The translations under genes were made by a program, and so were the position numbers. 64,000 bases of DNA from NCBI RefSeq assembly GCF_016679925.1, contig NZ_JAEQBW010000005.1, positions 186,001 through 250,000 on the forward strand, read 5' to 3'. Numbering within the stretch: the first letter of the stretch is position 1; each line of letters opens with the position of its first letter. Below the pieces are notes generated by a model. It worked only from the letters and a program-made list of their open reading frames with translations, was not told where the DNA came from and searched no databases. Positions 8,141-17,778 of the stretch are shown one piece after another. The stretch is from Marivirga aurantiaca (GTDB lineage Bacteria > Bacteroidota > Bacteroidia > Cytophagales > Cyclobacteriaceae).

Positions 8141-8162
8141 TTGTTGATTCTCAACAAAAGTA
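8141..8162 (-). promoter_or_regulatory. Promoter of the 53-residue ORF with overlapping inverted repeat
   Basis: On the minus strand TACTTTTG (8162-8155) fits TAnnTTTG; no good -33 element is visible. A perfect 7-nt inverted repeat TTGTTGA-N3-TCAACAA (8141-8157) spans the end of the -7 box and the predicted start, an operator-like position. Confidence 0.45.
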
Positions 8163-8270
8163 GATGAATTAATTTTAATTATATAATTTTTATCATACTT
8201 TTTTTAATTATTTAATGGGTCTCGTCTACGATTTTGGTTTAATTATCTTAATAATATCCCCGAATAATTG

Positions 8271-8278
8271 TAATTTTG
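8271..8278 (+). promoter_or_regulatory. -7 element of the fumC promoter
   Basis: TAATTTTG fits TAnnTTTG exactly. The predicted start near 8284 excludes the upstream TTG at 8276 as initiation codon and supports the ATG at 8306. Confidence 0.55.
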
Positions 8279-8305
8279 CGCTATTCAACGAAAAAAGAGA
8301 TTCTA

Positions 8306-9703
8306 ATGGATTATAGAATAGAAAAAGATACAATGGGTGAAGTAAAGGTTCCTGCAGATAAATACTGGGGGGCTCAAACTGAGAGAAGTAGAAATAATTT
8401 TAAAATTGGCCCTGAGGCAAGTATGCCGTTGGAGATCATTCATGGTTTTGCTTACTTGAAAAAAGCTGCTGCTCAAACTAATTTTGAGCTGGGCGTATTG
8501 AACGAAGAGAAAAATAACCTTATTTCCAGGGTTTGCGATGAAATTTTGGACAACCAACACAATGATCAATTTCCTCTTGTAATTTGGCAAACCGGTTCTG
8601 GCACACAATCCAATATGAATGTGAATGAGGTAATAGCCAACAGAGCACAAATTTTAGCAGGTAAAAAATATGATGATGAGAAGGTTGTGCATCCAAATGA
8701 TGACGTAAATAAATCACAATCTTCTAATGATACCTTTCCTACAGGAATGCACATTGCCGGTTATAAAATGGTAATGGAAACAACCATTCCGGGAGTGGAG
8801 AAATTAAGAGATATTCTTTTACAGAAATCCAGGGCCTTTGATAAAGTGGTAAAAATAGGCAGAACCCACTTAATGGATGCCACACCACTTACTTTAGGGC
8901 AAGAGTTTTCCGGATATGTTTCCCAACTTAACCACGGAATTAAAGCACTAAAAAACACTTTGGAACACTTGTCAGAATTAGCGCTGGGAGGAACTGCCGT
9001 AGGAACAGGCATCAACACCCCTGAAGGTTATTCAGAGTTAGTGGCCAAAAATATCGCCAAATTCTCAGGCTTGCCTTTCATAACTGCCGAAAATAAATTT
9101 GAAGCATTGGCAGCACATGATGCTATTATAGAAACACATGGTGCCTTAAAACAACTGGCTGTTTCTCTTAATAAAATTGCGAATGATATTAGAATGCTGG
9201 CTTCGGGTCCAAGATCAGGAATAGGCGAAATCAACATCCCTGCCAATGAACCAGGCTCATCCATTATGCCCGGAAAAGTTAATCCTACCCAGTGCGAAGC
9301 ATTAACCATGGTGTGTGCACAAGTGATGGGAAATGATGTAGCCATCACCATTGGTGGTACACAAGGTCATTATGAATTGAACGTATTCAAACCCATGATG
9401 GCAGCTAATTTTCTCCAGTCAGCAAAACTTTTAGGAGATGCTTGTGTTTCCTTTACTGACAATTGCGCTGTTGGTATTGAACCCAACTACCCCAGAATCC
9501 AAGAGCATTTAGATAATTCCCTGATGTTGGTAACAGCTTTAAATACTAAAATAGGGTATGAGAAAGCGGCTAAAATAGCAAAAACAGCTCATGAAAATGG
9601 CACCAGGCTGAAAGATGAAGCTATCAATTTGGGCTTTTTAACGGCCGAGGAATTTGACCAGTGGGTGAAACCTGAAGAAATGACTGGCAGTTTAAAAAAC
9701 TAA
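8306..9703 (+). CDS. fumC: Class II fumarate hydratase
   Basis: 465-residue iron-independent fumarase, interconverting fumarate and malate in the cytosolic TCA cycle. Seen: the superfamily signature [11 protein letters not shown] at 317-327, the substrate-binding [12 protein letters not shown] and [20 protein letters not shown] blocks, and the catalytic His region [15 protein letters not shown]. Length is normal for class II. The ATG at 8306 is chosen because it begins the conserved [24 protein letters not shown] start and lies downstream of the predicted transcription start. It stands alone; the next gene follows after 79 nt. Confidence 0.97.
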   Translation: MDYRIEKDTMGEVKVPADKYWGAQTERSRNNFKIGPEASMPLEIIHGFAYLKKAAAQTNFELGVLNEEKNNLISRVCDEILDNQHNDQFPLVIWQTGSGTQSNMNVNEVIANRAQILAGKKYDDEKVVHPNDDVNKSQSSNDTFPTGMHIAGYKMVMETTIPGVEKLRDILLQKSRAFDKVVKIGRTHLMDATPLTLGQEFSGYVSQLNHGIKALKNTLEHLSELALGGTAVGTGINTPEGYSELVAKNIAKFSGLPFITAENKFEALAAHDAIIETHGALKQLAVSLNKIANDIRMLASGPRSGIGEINIPANEPGSSIMPGKVNPTQCEALTMVCAQVMGNDVAITIGGTQGHYELNVFKPMMAANFLQSAKLLGDACVSFTDNCAVGIEPNYPRIQEHLDNSLMLVTALNTKIGYEKAAKIAKTAHENGTRLKDEAINLGFLTAEEFDQWVKPEEMTGSLKN

Positions 9704-9782
9704 AAATGGTATTATTTGCCTTTGTGGCAGTAATTTTTGTACTTTAGTCTAAATTATTTTGAAATTATTCAATTATCACCAT

Positions 9783-10421
9783 ATGAAAACTAAAATCAGC
9801 TTAGTAATCTTTGCCATATTTTTCGCTTTTGCTTTGCCTTCTTATTCACAGATGAGTAAAAAAGAAAGGAAAGAATGGAAGAAAAGAGCCAAAGAATTAA
9901 AAAACAATCCAGAGGAATTAAAAGCTTTGGAAGAAGAAAATGAAAGCTTAAAAAGCTCGGTGGCAAGTTTAAATTCACAGTTGGAAAACGTGAAAGCACA
10001 ACTAGCTGATAAAAACGCACAAATAAGTGCTGCCCAGGCGGAAGCCCAGGAAGCCAAAGCTATGGCCCAGGCCGCAACTGAACGCGCTCAGGAAATGAGC
10101 AACCAACCACAGAAAAACCCGGAAGCACTTGATGAAAGTGGCACTTGGTTCAAAGTACAGGTAGGCGCTTTTGAAAACATTGACATGTCAGAGTACTTTA
10201 AAAACAATCCTAACTTTAGTGGTGAAACAACTGAAGAAGGGTTTCAAAGAATTACTTTGGGTAGGTTCAGAGATTATTGGGAAGCCGATAAATTCAAAAA
10301 AGTATTAAGGAAAATGGGCGTTAAGGAAGCCTGGATAGTGCCTTATAAAGAAGGTACCCGAGTTCCATTAAAAGAAGTTTTGGAAAATTTACCAGCCAAA
10401 CCGCAATCTGCCGGCAAATAA
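9783..10421 (+). CDS. Exported coiled-coil protein with SPOR-like domain
   Basis: 212 residues from the ATG at 9783. Seen: a signal peptide ending LPSYSQ, a Lys/Glu-rich coiled coil (about 25-115, with ALEEENESLKSSVASL), and a C-terminal SPOR-like module (about 128-195: WFKVQVGAFENIDMSEYF, FQRITLGRFRDYWEADKF). Known: SPOR domains bind denuded glycan in septal peptidoglycan, and Bacteroidota homologues are often mislabelled ezrin/radixin/moesin-like because of the coiled coil. Inferred: a periplasmic cell-wall-binding protein, consistent with the next gene being murF-alr. A strong terminator follows it. Confidence 0.8.
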   Translation: MKTKISLVIFAIFFAFALPSYSQMSKKERKEWKKRAKELKNNPEELKALEEENESLKSSVASLNSQLENVKAQLADKNAQISAAQAEAQEAKAMAQAATERAQEMSNQPQKNPEALDESGTWFKVQVGAFENIDMSEYFKNNPNFSGETTEEGFQRITLGRFRDYWEADKFKKVLRKMGVKEAWIVPYKEGTRVPLKEVLENLPAKPQSAGK

Positions 10422-10430
10422 CATTCTACT

Positions 10431-10473
10431 AATTTCAGGAGTTGATCCCTTTTTCGACTCCTGAAATTTTTCA
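10431..10473 (+). terminator. Strong terminator between the SPOR protein and murF-alr
   Basis: A stem of about 15 bp (10431-10445 with 10454-10468, one G-T pair) with an 8-nt loop is followed by T residues. It begins 10 nt after the upstream stop, separates the two genes, and rules out the in-frame ATG at 10442 as the murF start. Confidence 0.85.
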
Positions 10474-10522
10474 TAATATTTCAGGTTTTATCAAGTTACT
10501 TAATAGGACTCCTTTTCTTGCT

Positions 10523-12988
10523 ATGAAACCTCTTTTCTCCTCATTAAAAAAAATTACCCCCGGAACTGATCTTCAGCTCTATGAAGACCACAGTATACTT
10601 GATATCTTTCTTGATAGCAGAAATGTACCTGCACACCGTAACAGTCTCTTTTTTGCGATAAGTGGCGCTCACCATGATGGCCATCAATTTATTGAAACGC
10701 TTTACCAGGAAGGGGTCAGGAATTTTGTAGTGGAAAAAAAGATCAATCTGGAGAGAATACCACAAGCCAATGTTTTTCTGGCAGATAGTAGTATCTCCGT
10801 GCTTCAGGCTTTATCAGGCAAGAAAAGACAATATTTTGAAGGTAAGATCATTGCTATCACAGGCAGCAATGGAAAAACAATTACCAAAGAGTGGCTTGGC
10901 CAACTGATGGATCCTTTTTTTGCAGTATACAGAAGTCCGAGAAGCTTCAACTCTCAAATAGGTGTACCCCTTTCTTTATGGCCTCTTAGCGACTACCAGG
11001 ATTATGGCATTATCGAAGCTGGTATTTCGAAAGTAGGTGAAATGGAAAGGTTACAGGAAACTATTCGTCCTGATATTGGAATATTCACTAACATTGGCAC
11101 AGCACATGACGAAGGATTTTCAAGTCTTGAGGAGAAAGCCATTCAAAAGGCCCAATTGTTCAAAGGCAGCACGACTATTATCTATTGCAAAGATTATCCT
11201 GAAATAGCCCATGCCTTGCATAGTTTACCTGATATAATCAATAAAAATTTAATAGGATGGTCTTTTGAAGACAACTCTGCTGGATATTATGTGGAAACAG
11301 AGAAAAACAAACAAGGAATTGCCATCAGAGTGCCATTTCGAGAGAAATTCCATATTTTCGATGTTCCTTTTACCGATTCTGCCTCTCTTGAAAATATCGT
11401 TCATTGTCTATTTTTATTATTGAATGAGGGTATTCCAACAAAATTAATTCAAAACTCACTACGGGAACTAAAACCTGTAGCAATGAGACTGGAAGTAAAA
11501 CAAGCAATTCACCAAACTTATTTGGTGGATGATTCCTATAACAATGACTTAGTGGGTTTGGATACAGCAATCCAATTTTTTAGGCAGCAAAAACAATTTA
11601 AAAACCGGGTAATTATATTGTCGGACATGCTAGAATCAGGCCTTGAGGATCACTTGCTCTATCATGAAGTGGCAGATAAAATTCATAGGGAATCACTTGA
11701 TTTATTTATTGGGGTAGGCAAATCAATTTCAGCTCAAAATGAGTTCTTTCCGGAAAAATCAATATTCTTTGATACAACAGAAGATTTGATCTTATATTTA
11801 AGAGACAACCCATTGAGGGAATCCGTAGTATTGATCAAAGGTGCCCGATCTTTTCATTTTGAGAATATAGTAAAAGAGCTTGAATTAAAAATTCATGGTA
11901 CTGTACTTGAAATTAACCTGAATGCCATCACTCATAACCTTAATTTTTATAGAGCAAAGCTCAAACCAAGAGTAAAAACAATGGCCATGGTAAAAGCATT
12001 TGCCTATGGGAGCGGGAGCCATGAAATAGCCAATTGGTTACAATATCAGAAGGTTGATTATTTAGCAGTAGCATATGCTGATGAGGGCGTGACATTGAGA
12101 CGCCATGGAATCTATCTGCCCATTATGGTAATGAATCCAGGCTTACTGTCATTTGAGTTATTAGCACAATATGATCTAGAACCAGAATTATACAGCATTG
12201 AAATATTTCAGGAGTATGCCAACTTTATCAGAGGAAAAGGCCTCCCCTCAAAAGTTCACATCAAATTAGACACGGGTATGCACCGGCTAGGGTTTGAGCA
12301 GCATGAAATGACCCAATTGTTTGAATTGTTAAGGAACAACCCGCTGATTAAGGTCGCTTCTATTTTTAGCCATTTAGTAGGTTCTGATGAGGCCATACAT
12401 AATGGTTTTTCTGCCAAACAAGCCTTTGCTTTCAAAAAGATGTCTGAAGAGCTAATTAATGTACTCAACTACCGTCCTATTTTGCATCTTTTAAACAGTC
12501 CTGGTATTTCCCGTTTTCCAGATTTTCAGTTTGACATGGTTAGATTAGGAGTAGGTTTGCATGGTGTGGATGCCACTCAGCTACACCAGGATCGGCTACT
12601 CTCTGTCTCTGTATTAAAGACTGTGATTTCTCAGGTGAAGAATGTTAAGCAGGGAGAAACTATTGGGTATTCCAGAAAAGGTGTTGCTGAAAAAAATATT
12701 AAAATTGCTACCATTGCTATAGGTTATGCAGATGGTTTTGATCGTAAATTTAGTAACGGAGTAGGCAAAGTAAGTATAAAAGGACAACTCGCAGCTGTTA
12801 TTGGAAATGTAAGTATGGACATGTGCATGGTTGACATAACCGACATTGATTGCAAAGCAGGTGATGAGGTAATTATTTTTGGTAAAAGCCCCACTTTGTT
12901 GGAATTGGCAAAATCCATTGATACCATTCCATATGAAATACTGACCAATGTAAGCGACAGGGTGAAAAGAGTATTCTACTCGGAATAG
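10523..12988 (+). CDS. Bifunctional MurF (UDP-MurNAc-tripeptide--D-Ala-D-Ala ligase) / alanine racemase
   Basis: 821-residue fusion making D-alanine and joining D-Ala-D-Ala to the muropeptide precursor in the cytosol. Seen: a MurF half (about 1-455) with ATP loop GSNGKT at 114-119 and the Mur glutamate region GIIEAGISKVGEME. This is followed by a fold-type III racemase half (about 460-821) with the PLP lysine in AMVKAFAYG (Lys491) and the catalytic Tyr in TIGYSRKG (Tyr716). The fusion is a known Bacteroidota arrangement. Residues needed for both reactions are present, so both halves look active. The ATG at 10523 is chosen because earlier in-frame starts lie inside the upstream terminator. Confidence 0.95.
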   Translation: MKPLFSSLKKITPGTDLQLYEDHSILDIFLDSRNVPAHRNSLFFAISGAHHDGHQFIETLYQEGVRNFVVEKKINLERIPQANVFLADSSISVLQALSGKKRQYFEGKIIAITGSNGKTITKEWLGQLMDPFFAVYRSPRSFNSQIGVPLSLWPLSDYQDYGIIEAGISKVGEMERLQETIRPDIGIFTNIGTAHDEGFSSLEEKAIQKAQLFKGSTTIIYCKDYPEIAHALHSLPDIINKNLIGWSFEDNSAGYYVETEKNKQGIAIRVPFREKFHIFDVPFTDSASLENIVHCLFLLLNEGIPTKLIQNSLRELKPVAMRLEVKQAIHQTYLVDDSYNNDLVGLDTAIQFFRQQKQFKNRVIILSDMLESGLEDHLLYHEVADKIHRESLDLFIGVGKSISAQNEFFPEKSIFFDTTEDLILYLRDNPLRESVVLIKGARSFHFENIVKELELKIHGTVLEINLNAITHNLNFYRAKLKPRVKTMAMVKAFAYGSGSHEIANWLQYQKVDYLAVAYADEGVTLRRHGIYLPIMVMNPGLLSFELLAQYDLEPELYSIEIFQEYANFIRGKGLPSKVHIKLDTGMHRLGFEQHEMTQLFELLRNNPLIKVASIFSHLVGSDEAIHNGFSAKQAFAFKKMSEELINVLNYRPILHLLNSPGISRFPDFQFDMVRLGVGLHGVDATQLHQDRLLSVSVLKTVISQVKNVKQGETIGYSRKGVAEKNIKIATIAIGYADGFDRKFSNGVGKVSIKGQLAAVIGNVSMDMCMVDITDIDCKAGDEVIIFGKSPTLLELAKSIDTIPYEILTNVSDRVKRVFYSE

Positions 12989-13172
12989 GCCCAATTAAAA
13001 CCCCTTCTATTTAATCTTACAGATAAAGAGGTCTTCACTATTTAACAACACATCTTGCCTTATCGGCTTAATTGAAAAAATCATCAACTAATATAAATTT
13101 TTCTATTGTTCTTATTTTCATACAAATTAAATAGCTAAAAGTGCTATACCAAACGAGCCTCAAACCTAAATA

Positions 13173-13188
13173 TACCTAAATGTAGGTA
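13173..13188. promoter_or_regulatory. Small inverted repeat upstream of the 13.2 kb pair
   Basis: TACCTA (13173-13178) and TAGGTA (13183-13188) form a 6-nt dyad 35 nt before the ATG at 13223. It is operator-like in position; no regulator can be named. The rest of 12989-13222 shows no gene. Confidence 0.25.
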
Positions 13189-13222
13189 TTGAAATAAAGG
13201 AAAAATAGCCTCAATTTTAAGT

Positions 13223-13435
13223 ATGAAGTATTCTATGATTTTTCTCTTGATATTAATGTGGTGGAAGCCTCAACAACTTCCCAGCAAAACCCTTCTTACT
13301 ATTGAGGAAAAACCACTCAATTTAAAAAGCCAAACTTCCCTTACAATATCTACCCCAGACAAGAAAAATTATACCAAAACAATTATAACCCTTAGAAAAA
13401 TGCGCCATATAAACAAAAGACAAAAAGGATTATGA
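13223..13435 (+). CDS. Small orphan protein with signal-like N-terminus
   Basis: 70 residues: a hydrophobic start (about 4-15, MIFLLILMWW) then a Lys/Thr-rich polar tail. No family is recognised. Support for a real gene comes from its stop overlapping the next gene's ATG by 4 nt (ATGA at 13432-13435), as in coupled genes. The tail lacks a lipobox Cys. It could also be a chance frame upstream of the next ORF. Confidence 0.4.
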   Translation: MKYSMIFLLILMWWKPQQLPSKTLLTIEEKPLNLKSQTSLTISTPDKKNYTKTIITLRKMRHINKRQKGL

Positions 13436-13776
13436 TTACTTATACACAAAATTTGACAGAAAAATTAAAAGGCAAATGGAAATGCAAGGGATATGATGAA
13501 AATGATTCTAAAATTACTGATTTCGAGGTATTCCATTTAGTTTTCTCTGAAAATATGGTATCATGCCTCCCTCGGGAAAATAGTTTTTGGCCTCGTATGT
13601 GCATTTATGAAGCTATTGGAACAAAAAATGGCGGCTATTTCTTTAGGGAAGATGGTTGTTTTTTTCAGGTGAAAAATGTTAGTGAGTATTTCCTCCATAT
13701 AGAGCTCAACTTAAAAATAAACGAGGATGGAAGAATCAATAAATATTTATTCTATTTTGAAATGGAGAAAGAATAA
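13432..13776 (+). CDS. Small orphan cytosolic-looking protein
   Basis: 114 residues, not recognised. Seen: LTEKLKGKWKCKGYDEND near the start and alternating beta-like segments (DFEVFHLVFSEN, GGYFFREDGCFFQV, YFLHIELNLKINEDG), suggesting a small beta-sandwich or lipocalin-like fold; four cysteines are present. There is no signal peptide. It is translationally coupled to the 70-residue ORF upstream, and the downstream ABC permease gene is convergent. Confidence 0.55.
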   Translation: MITYTQNLTEKLKGKWKCKGYDENDSKITDFEVFHLVFSENMVSCLPRENSFWPRMCIYEAIGTKNGGYFFREDGCFFQVKNVSEYFLHIELNLKINEDGRINKYLFYFEMEKE

Positions 13777-13827
13777 TCAACCAACTTAACTGTCTGATTA
13801 TCTCTTTCCCCATATTTGTTATTTTAA

Positions 13828-15159
13828 TTAAGAATTAGTCCTCATCCACTTGAACAAGGTTTTGAAATTCACTTTTGTACCATGCATTAATATTCCTATT
13901 CTATAAATCCTGCCGGCTATCCAGATAGTTGCCAGAAAGCCCACTACCATTAAAACCATACTTAGGATTAGCTCCCAGGTAGGCACTCCAAAAGCAACTC
14001 TGGCCATCATGGCAATTGGTGAAGTAAAAGGAATAATTGATAACCAGAAACTGACATTCCCGTCTGGTTCCGGCATTACAAACATAAAGGTTCCAAAGAA
14101 ACCTATAATCATAGGCAAGGTAATAGGCAAGGTAAATTGCTGTGCATCAGATACGTTATCAACAGCAGAACCCACAGCCGCAAATAATGCCCCATATAAC
14201 AAATATCCGCTGACGAAGAAAAATATAAATACAGATAAATAGTATACATAAGGAATGTCATAAACTATTTGCATCATTTGGTTCACTTCTGGATTGTTCA
14301 TGATTGCTTCCACAGATTCCTGATCAGCCCCGTTCATTCCAGACATCGTTTGTTGAGCAGATTGCATATCGGCCGGATTTAAACCAAAGATGGTTAATAC
14401 CGCAGTGGAAAGCACAAAAATCAAGACTACCCAAATCGTAAACTGTAATAAACCTACAGAAGCCACACCTATAACTTTGCCCAACATCAATTGGAATGGC
14501 TTTACAGAAGAAACAATAATTTCAACAATTTTACTTGATTTCTCCTCTATCACTCCCTGCATGATCTGGTTTCCATAAATCAATACAAATAGATAAACCA
14601 ATAAACTAAAAGCATAGGCAATTCCGTATGCTACTCCGGCACTACTTGCTTTTTCTTCCCCACTTTCGGAAATATTCACTGCACGCAAGGAAATATTTGT
14701 TTTTAAATCGGCCAATTGATCCTCGCTAATGCCGGATGCCTGTAATTTCTTATCTCTAATGTGAGACTCTATCTTGTTTTCAAAATAGGAACTTGCCTGA
14801 AGACTTGGATTTTTCTTGGCATAAAGTACCATTCCTTGAGGGTCTTTCAAGTCCATTTTTGGCAAGTAAAGCAATGCATAAGCTTCACTTTCGTTAAAGG
14901 TAGTTTTTGCGGACTCCAAGTCAGTGTTTAAACTTGTAAATGCATACTTTTTGTCATCCTCCAATTCGAAATCATTTCCCTCATCTACCACATATACTAT
15001 TTGCTGCTCTGCATTTTTTTGCTCTTCAATAGCAAAATATACCATCACACCAATAACAGCAGGAAAAAGCAAGGGCACTAAAATAGTTGCTAAAAGAAAG
15101 CTTTTCTTTTTTACCCTGCTCTCAAATTCCCTTTTTATAACTAAACCTATTTTACTCAT
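13828..15159 (-). CDS. ABC-2 type exporter permease (NatB-like)
   Basis: 443-residue inner-membrane permease. Seen: one N-terminal helix (about 22-44) after a basic start (MSKIGLVIKREFESRVKKKSF), a large extracytoplasmic domain (about 45-175), then five or six helices (175-430) with the characteristic GNQIMQGVIEEKSSKIVEIIVSSVKPFQLMLGKV stretch of the NatB/YhaP family, which is split here by the helix boundary. It pairs with the ATPase gene 20 nt upstream. Known: NatAB in Bacillus exports Na+; most homologues have unknown substrates, so no substrate is assigned. Confidence 0.88.
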   Translation of the reverse strand: MSKIGLVIKREFESRVKKKSFLLATILVPLLFPAVIGVMVYFAIEEQKNAEQQIVYVVDEGNDFELEDDKKYAFTSLNTDLESAKTTFNESEAYALLYLPKMDLKDPQGMVLYAKKNPSLQASSYFENKIESHIRDKKLQASGISEDQLADLKTNISLRAVNISESGEEKASSAGVAYGIAYAFSLLVYLFVLIYGNQIMQGVIEEKSSKIVEIIVSSVKPFQLMLGKVIGVASVGLLQFTIWVVLIFVLSTAVLTIFGLNPADMQSAQQTMSGMNGADQESVEAIMNNPEVNQMMQIVYDIPYVYYLSVFIFFFVSGYLLYGALFAAVGSAVDNVSDAQQFTLPITLPMIIGFFGTFMFVMPEPDGNVSFWLSIIPFTSPIAMMARVAFGVPTWELILSMVLMVVGFLATIWIAGRIYRIGILMHGTKVNFKTLFKWMRTNS

Positions 15160-15179
15160 TTTCAGATAGTTTAAATTGC

Positions 15180-16112
15180 TTACGCTACGATTTCATTTTC
15201 AACATTATTCCCTTGCACCAACTTGATGAAAATATCACTAATGGAGGGGATTTCTTCCTGAAAGGATACAATATTAACAGACTGGTCCATTAATGACCTC
15301 AACAAATCATTGGCCGAAGTATCTTCAGCAAGTTTAATTTTGGAGACACTCACTCCGTCTGGTCTTTTATTGGAAGAGAGCAAATCAAACTGCTCATTAG
15401 CAGTAATAATGTTGCCGGTATAGGCGACTTCAAAAATATGTGATTTGAACTGCTCCTTAATGGCTACTTTTTCACCATCCAGTATTTTTTCCGCTTTATT
15501 AATCAGTGCTATATGGTCGCACAATTCCTCCACGGATTCCATTCGGTGCGTACTGAAAATGATTGTACTTCCCTTTTCCCTCAGTGCCAGGATTTCATCT
15601 TTGATCAAATTAGCATTAATAGGATCGAAGCCTGAAAAAGGCTCATCCAAGATAATTAATTCAGGTTCATGCATGACAGTAGCAATAAATTGCACCTTCT
15701 GTTGCATTCCTTTTGAAAGACCTTCCACTTTTTTATTGATCCAATCCGTAGCTTCAAATCTCTCCAGCCATGCTTTAATGCGGATTTTTGCTTCTTTTTT
15801 GGTGAGTCCTTTCAGCTGTGCCAAATATAAAAGCTGGTCTCCCACCTTCATTTTCTTGTATAAGCCTCTTTCCTCAGGAAGGTAGCCAATGGTACCAATA
15901 TGCTCGGGAGCCAATGGTTGCTCATTAATAAAAATATTACCGGAATCAGAATTGATAATTTGATTAACAATTCGTATAAATGTACTCTTCCCTGCCCCGT
16001 TAGGTCCTAGTAAACCAAAAATGGATTGTTTGGGTATCTCCAGGTCCAAATCACGAAGTGCTACATTTTTATGAAAAGTTTTATTGAGTTTATTTGCGCT
16101 AAGTATATTCAC
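15180..16112 (-). CDS. ABC exporter ATP-binding protein (NatA-like)
   Basis: 310-residue ATPase. Seen: Walker A GPNGAGKST (36-44), signature GLSKGMQQKV, Walker B LIILDEPFSGFDP, switch His in FSTHRM, then a C-terminal DUF4162-like extension (about 225-305) usual for this branch. The start codon is GTG at 16112. It lies 20 nt before the permease gene, with which it should form a dimeric exporter. The substrate is unknown. Confidence 0.92.
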   Translation of the reverse strand: MNILSANKLNKTFHKNVALRDLDLEIPKQSIFGLLGPNGAGKSTFIRIVNQIINSDSGNIFINEQPLAPEHIGTIGYLPEERGLYKKMKVGDQLLYLAQLKGLTKKEAKIRIKAWLERFEATDWINKKVEGLSKGMQQKVQFIATVMHEPELIILDEPFSGFDPINANLIKDEILALREKGSTIIFSTHRMESVEELCDHIALINKAEKILDGEKVAIKEQFKSHIFEVAYTGNIITANEQFDLLSSNKRPDGVSVSKIKLAEDTSANDLLRSLMDQSVNIVSFQEEIPSISDIFIKLVQGNNVENEIVA

Positions 16113-16213
16113 TGTAAATAAATTTTAATTTCAAAAATAGCTGATATAGATTATATATTTCAATATTTTACTTAAAAGGTACTATTTTTATATAACATAG
16201 GCTTAACCAAAGC

Positions 16214-17629
16214 CTATTCTTTTAAAATAGCCAACTCCTTAAGAAGTTGCTTTTCTCTTTCTTCAATAATATTTTTTTCGGACTCCACCTTATCCAATTG
16301 TTGTCTTAATTCCTGCTCTTGCCTTTCTTGTTGCTCCTGAGTAGCCTGTAACTCTTCCATGTTTTGACGCATTTCTTCCTCCTGGGAACGTAATTGTTCT
16401 GACTGTTCCTGCATTTCACTCAACAAATGCTTTGTTTTCTCATTGATTTTGAAACTATTGAGGGTCATGGCTATGTTTTCTCCCAGTTCCATCATAAAAT
16501 CTATTTGGTACTGGGGAATTTCCTGGAACGAAGCAATTTCAAATATTCCATATACTTCCTCATTCACAATCATTGGAGTAATTAAGATAGACCTGGGATT
16601 GGCATCACCCAAACCACTTTTAATACTAATGAAGTTTTCAGGTACATCTGTAAGATAAATAAAATTCTTTTCCAGGTAACATTGGCCAACCAATCCCTGA
16701 CCTGAATCCACTCTTCTGTTGAGGTGTTTTTTCCTATTGAATGCATACGCGGCTTTCAAGGACAAATGTAAATCATCAGGGTTCTCACCTTCCAACAAGA
16801 ATAAAGCTCCCTGGCTTGCCTTAAGGTATTTTACCATATGAGAGACAATCTTTTCCGTAAGTATCTTCAGGTCATTTTCCCCTCTTAGCAAACCTCCTAT
16901 TTCGGCTAAGCCTGTGGTTGCCCAAACACGCTTTTTTTCTTCTTCCTGAGCTTTTTCCAGCTCTGTGAGAGAATTTTTTAATGCTTCTTCCTTCTCCGCG
17001 GCTTTTTGATTCTCTGCTTCTATATTTTTAACCAGAAGTGACACCTTATTGAACTGCCTTTGGTTAAGCCTCTGAAGAAAAACGATCAGAAAAGCCCCTA
17101 AAAATATGGCACCAAATAATACCGTATTTCTTGCCCATGGTTCTTGAAAAGATTTATTTTCATAAACAACATCAATGTAATTGTTCAAAGAATCTATCAA
17201 TATAATCGGCAATAGAGCAATAATAAAGGCTGGCAACCAGTATTGCACCCTCTTGAAATCAAAAACTGTAAAGGGCACCAAAACAGCCACAAACTGAAAA
17301 GTATAAATCTCCTTTAAAGGCACCTCATTATTTTGAATTATAGCGGCATGCAATATACCTACCACTATTGCCGGTAAAGTAGCAATAAGAAAACGTGCAA
17401 GCACATTGAACCCCATTTTGGCCACTACTAAATTTAGTATATAAAGCCCTAAGCCTACAAAACAATACTTGAGTAATTCAGGAAGTATAAAAGCAGATAT
17501 GATAGAATATGCAAGCATTAGAATGATAAGAGCAATAGTAAGAATATTGCCCAGGGTTACTTTCATCTTGATGTCATCACCCATTTCTTCCTTAATTCCC
17601 AAAGAAGCCAACTTTGTAAAAATGTTCAT
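16214..17629 (-). CDS. Membrane-anchored GAF-domain sensor with coiled coils, no output domain
   Basis: 471 residues. Seen: five or six membrane helices (about 28-205, including LGNILTIALIILMLAYS and FGAIFLGAFLIVFLQ), a coiled coil (about 210-240), a GAF domain (about 245-400, with GGLLRGENDLKILTEKIV and DSGQGLVGQCYLE), and a C-terminal Gln/Glu-rich coiled coil (about 405-471). No histidine kinase, GGDEF, PP2C or HTH module is present, so it is a sensor or scaffold whose output must be another protein. It stands as a single gene between ABC transporter genes on the same strand. Ligand unknown. Confidence 0.75.
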   Translation of the reverse strand: MNIFTKLASLGIKEEMGDDIKMKVTLGNILTIALIILMLAYSIISAFILPELLKYCFVGLGLYILNLVVAKMGFNVLARFLIATLPAIVVGILHAAIIQNNEVPLKEIYTFQFVAVLVPFTVFDFKRVQYWLPAFIIALLPIILIDSLNNYIDVVYENKSFQEPWARNTVLFGAIFLGAFLIVFLQRLNQRQFNKVSLLVKNIEAENQKAAEKEEALKNSLTELEKAQEEEKKRVWATTGLAEIGGLLRGENDLKILTEKIVSHMVKYLKASQGALFLLEGENPDDLHLSLKAAYAFNRKKHLNRRVDSGQGLVGQCYLEKNFIYLTDVPENFISIKSGLGDANPRSILITPMIVNEEVYGIFEIASFQEIPQYQIDFMMELGENIAMTLNSFKINEKTKHLLSEMQEQSEQLRSQEEEMRQNMEELQATQEQQERQEQELRQQLDKVESEKNIIEEREKQLLKELAILKE

Positions 17630-17778
17630 TTAACAGGGGTTTAAAAAGTAAATATATCAATAATAAACAGACAACCTAAATGATCAATTAGTACCCGTTT
17701 TTTTGAAAAACTTACAATAATTTGAAAAAAATATTTTATAATGGAGAAATGGGTTTGAATAGAGCTCAAAAAACAAGG

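Noticed and set aside
10442-10522. An N-terminal extension of murF-alr from ATG 10442
   Set aside because: It would run through the terminator hairpin of the previous gene, and the residues added do not resemble the family start.
12614-12994. A 126-codon minus-strand frame inside the racemase half of murF-alr
   Set aside because: Overlaps a strongly conserved coding region on the plus strand and has no promoter or start context.
15445-15885. A 146-codon plus-strand open frame inside the NatA-like ATPase gene
   Set aside because: Shadow of a gene with clear Walker and signature motifs on the other strand; its own translation has no recognisable features.
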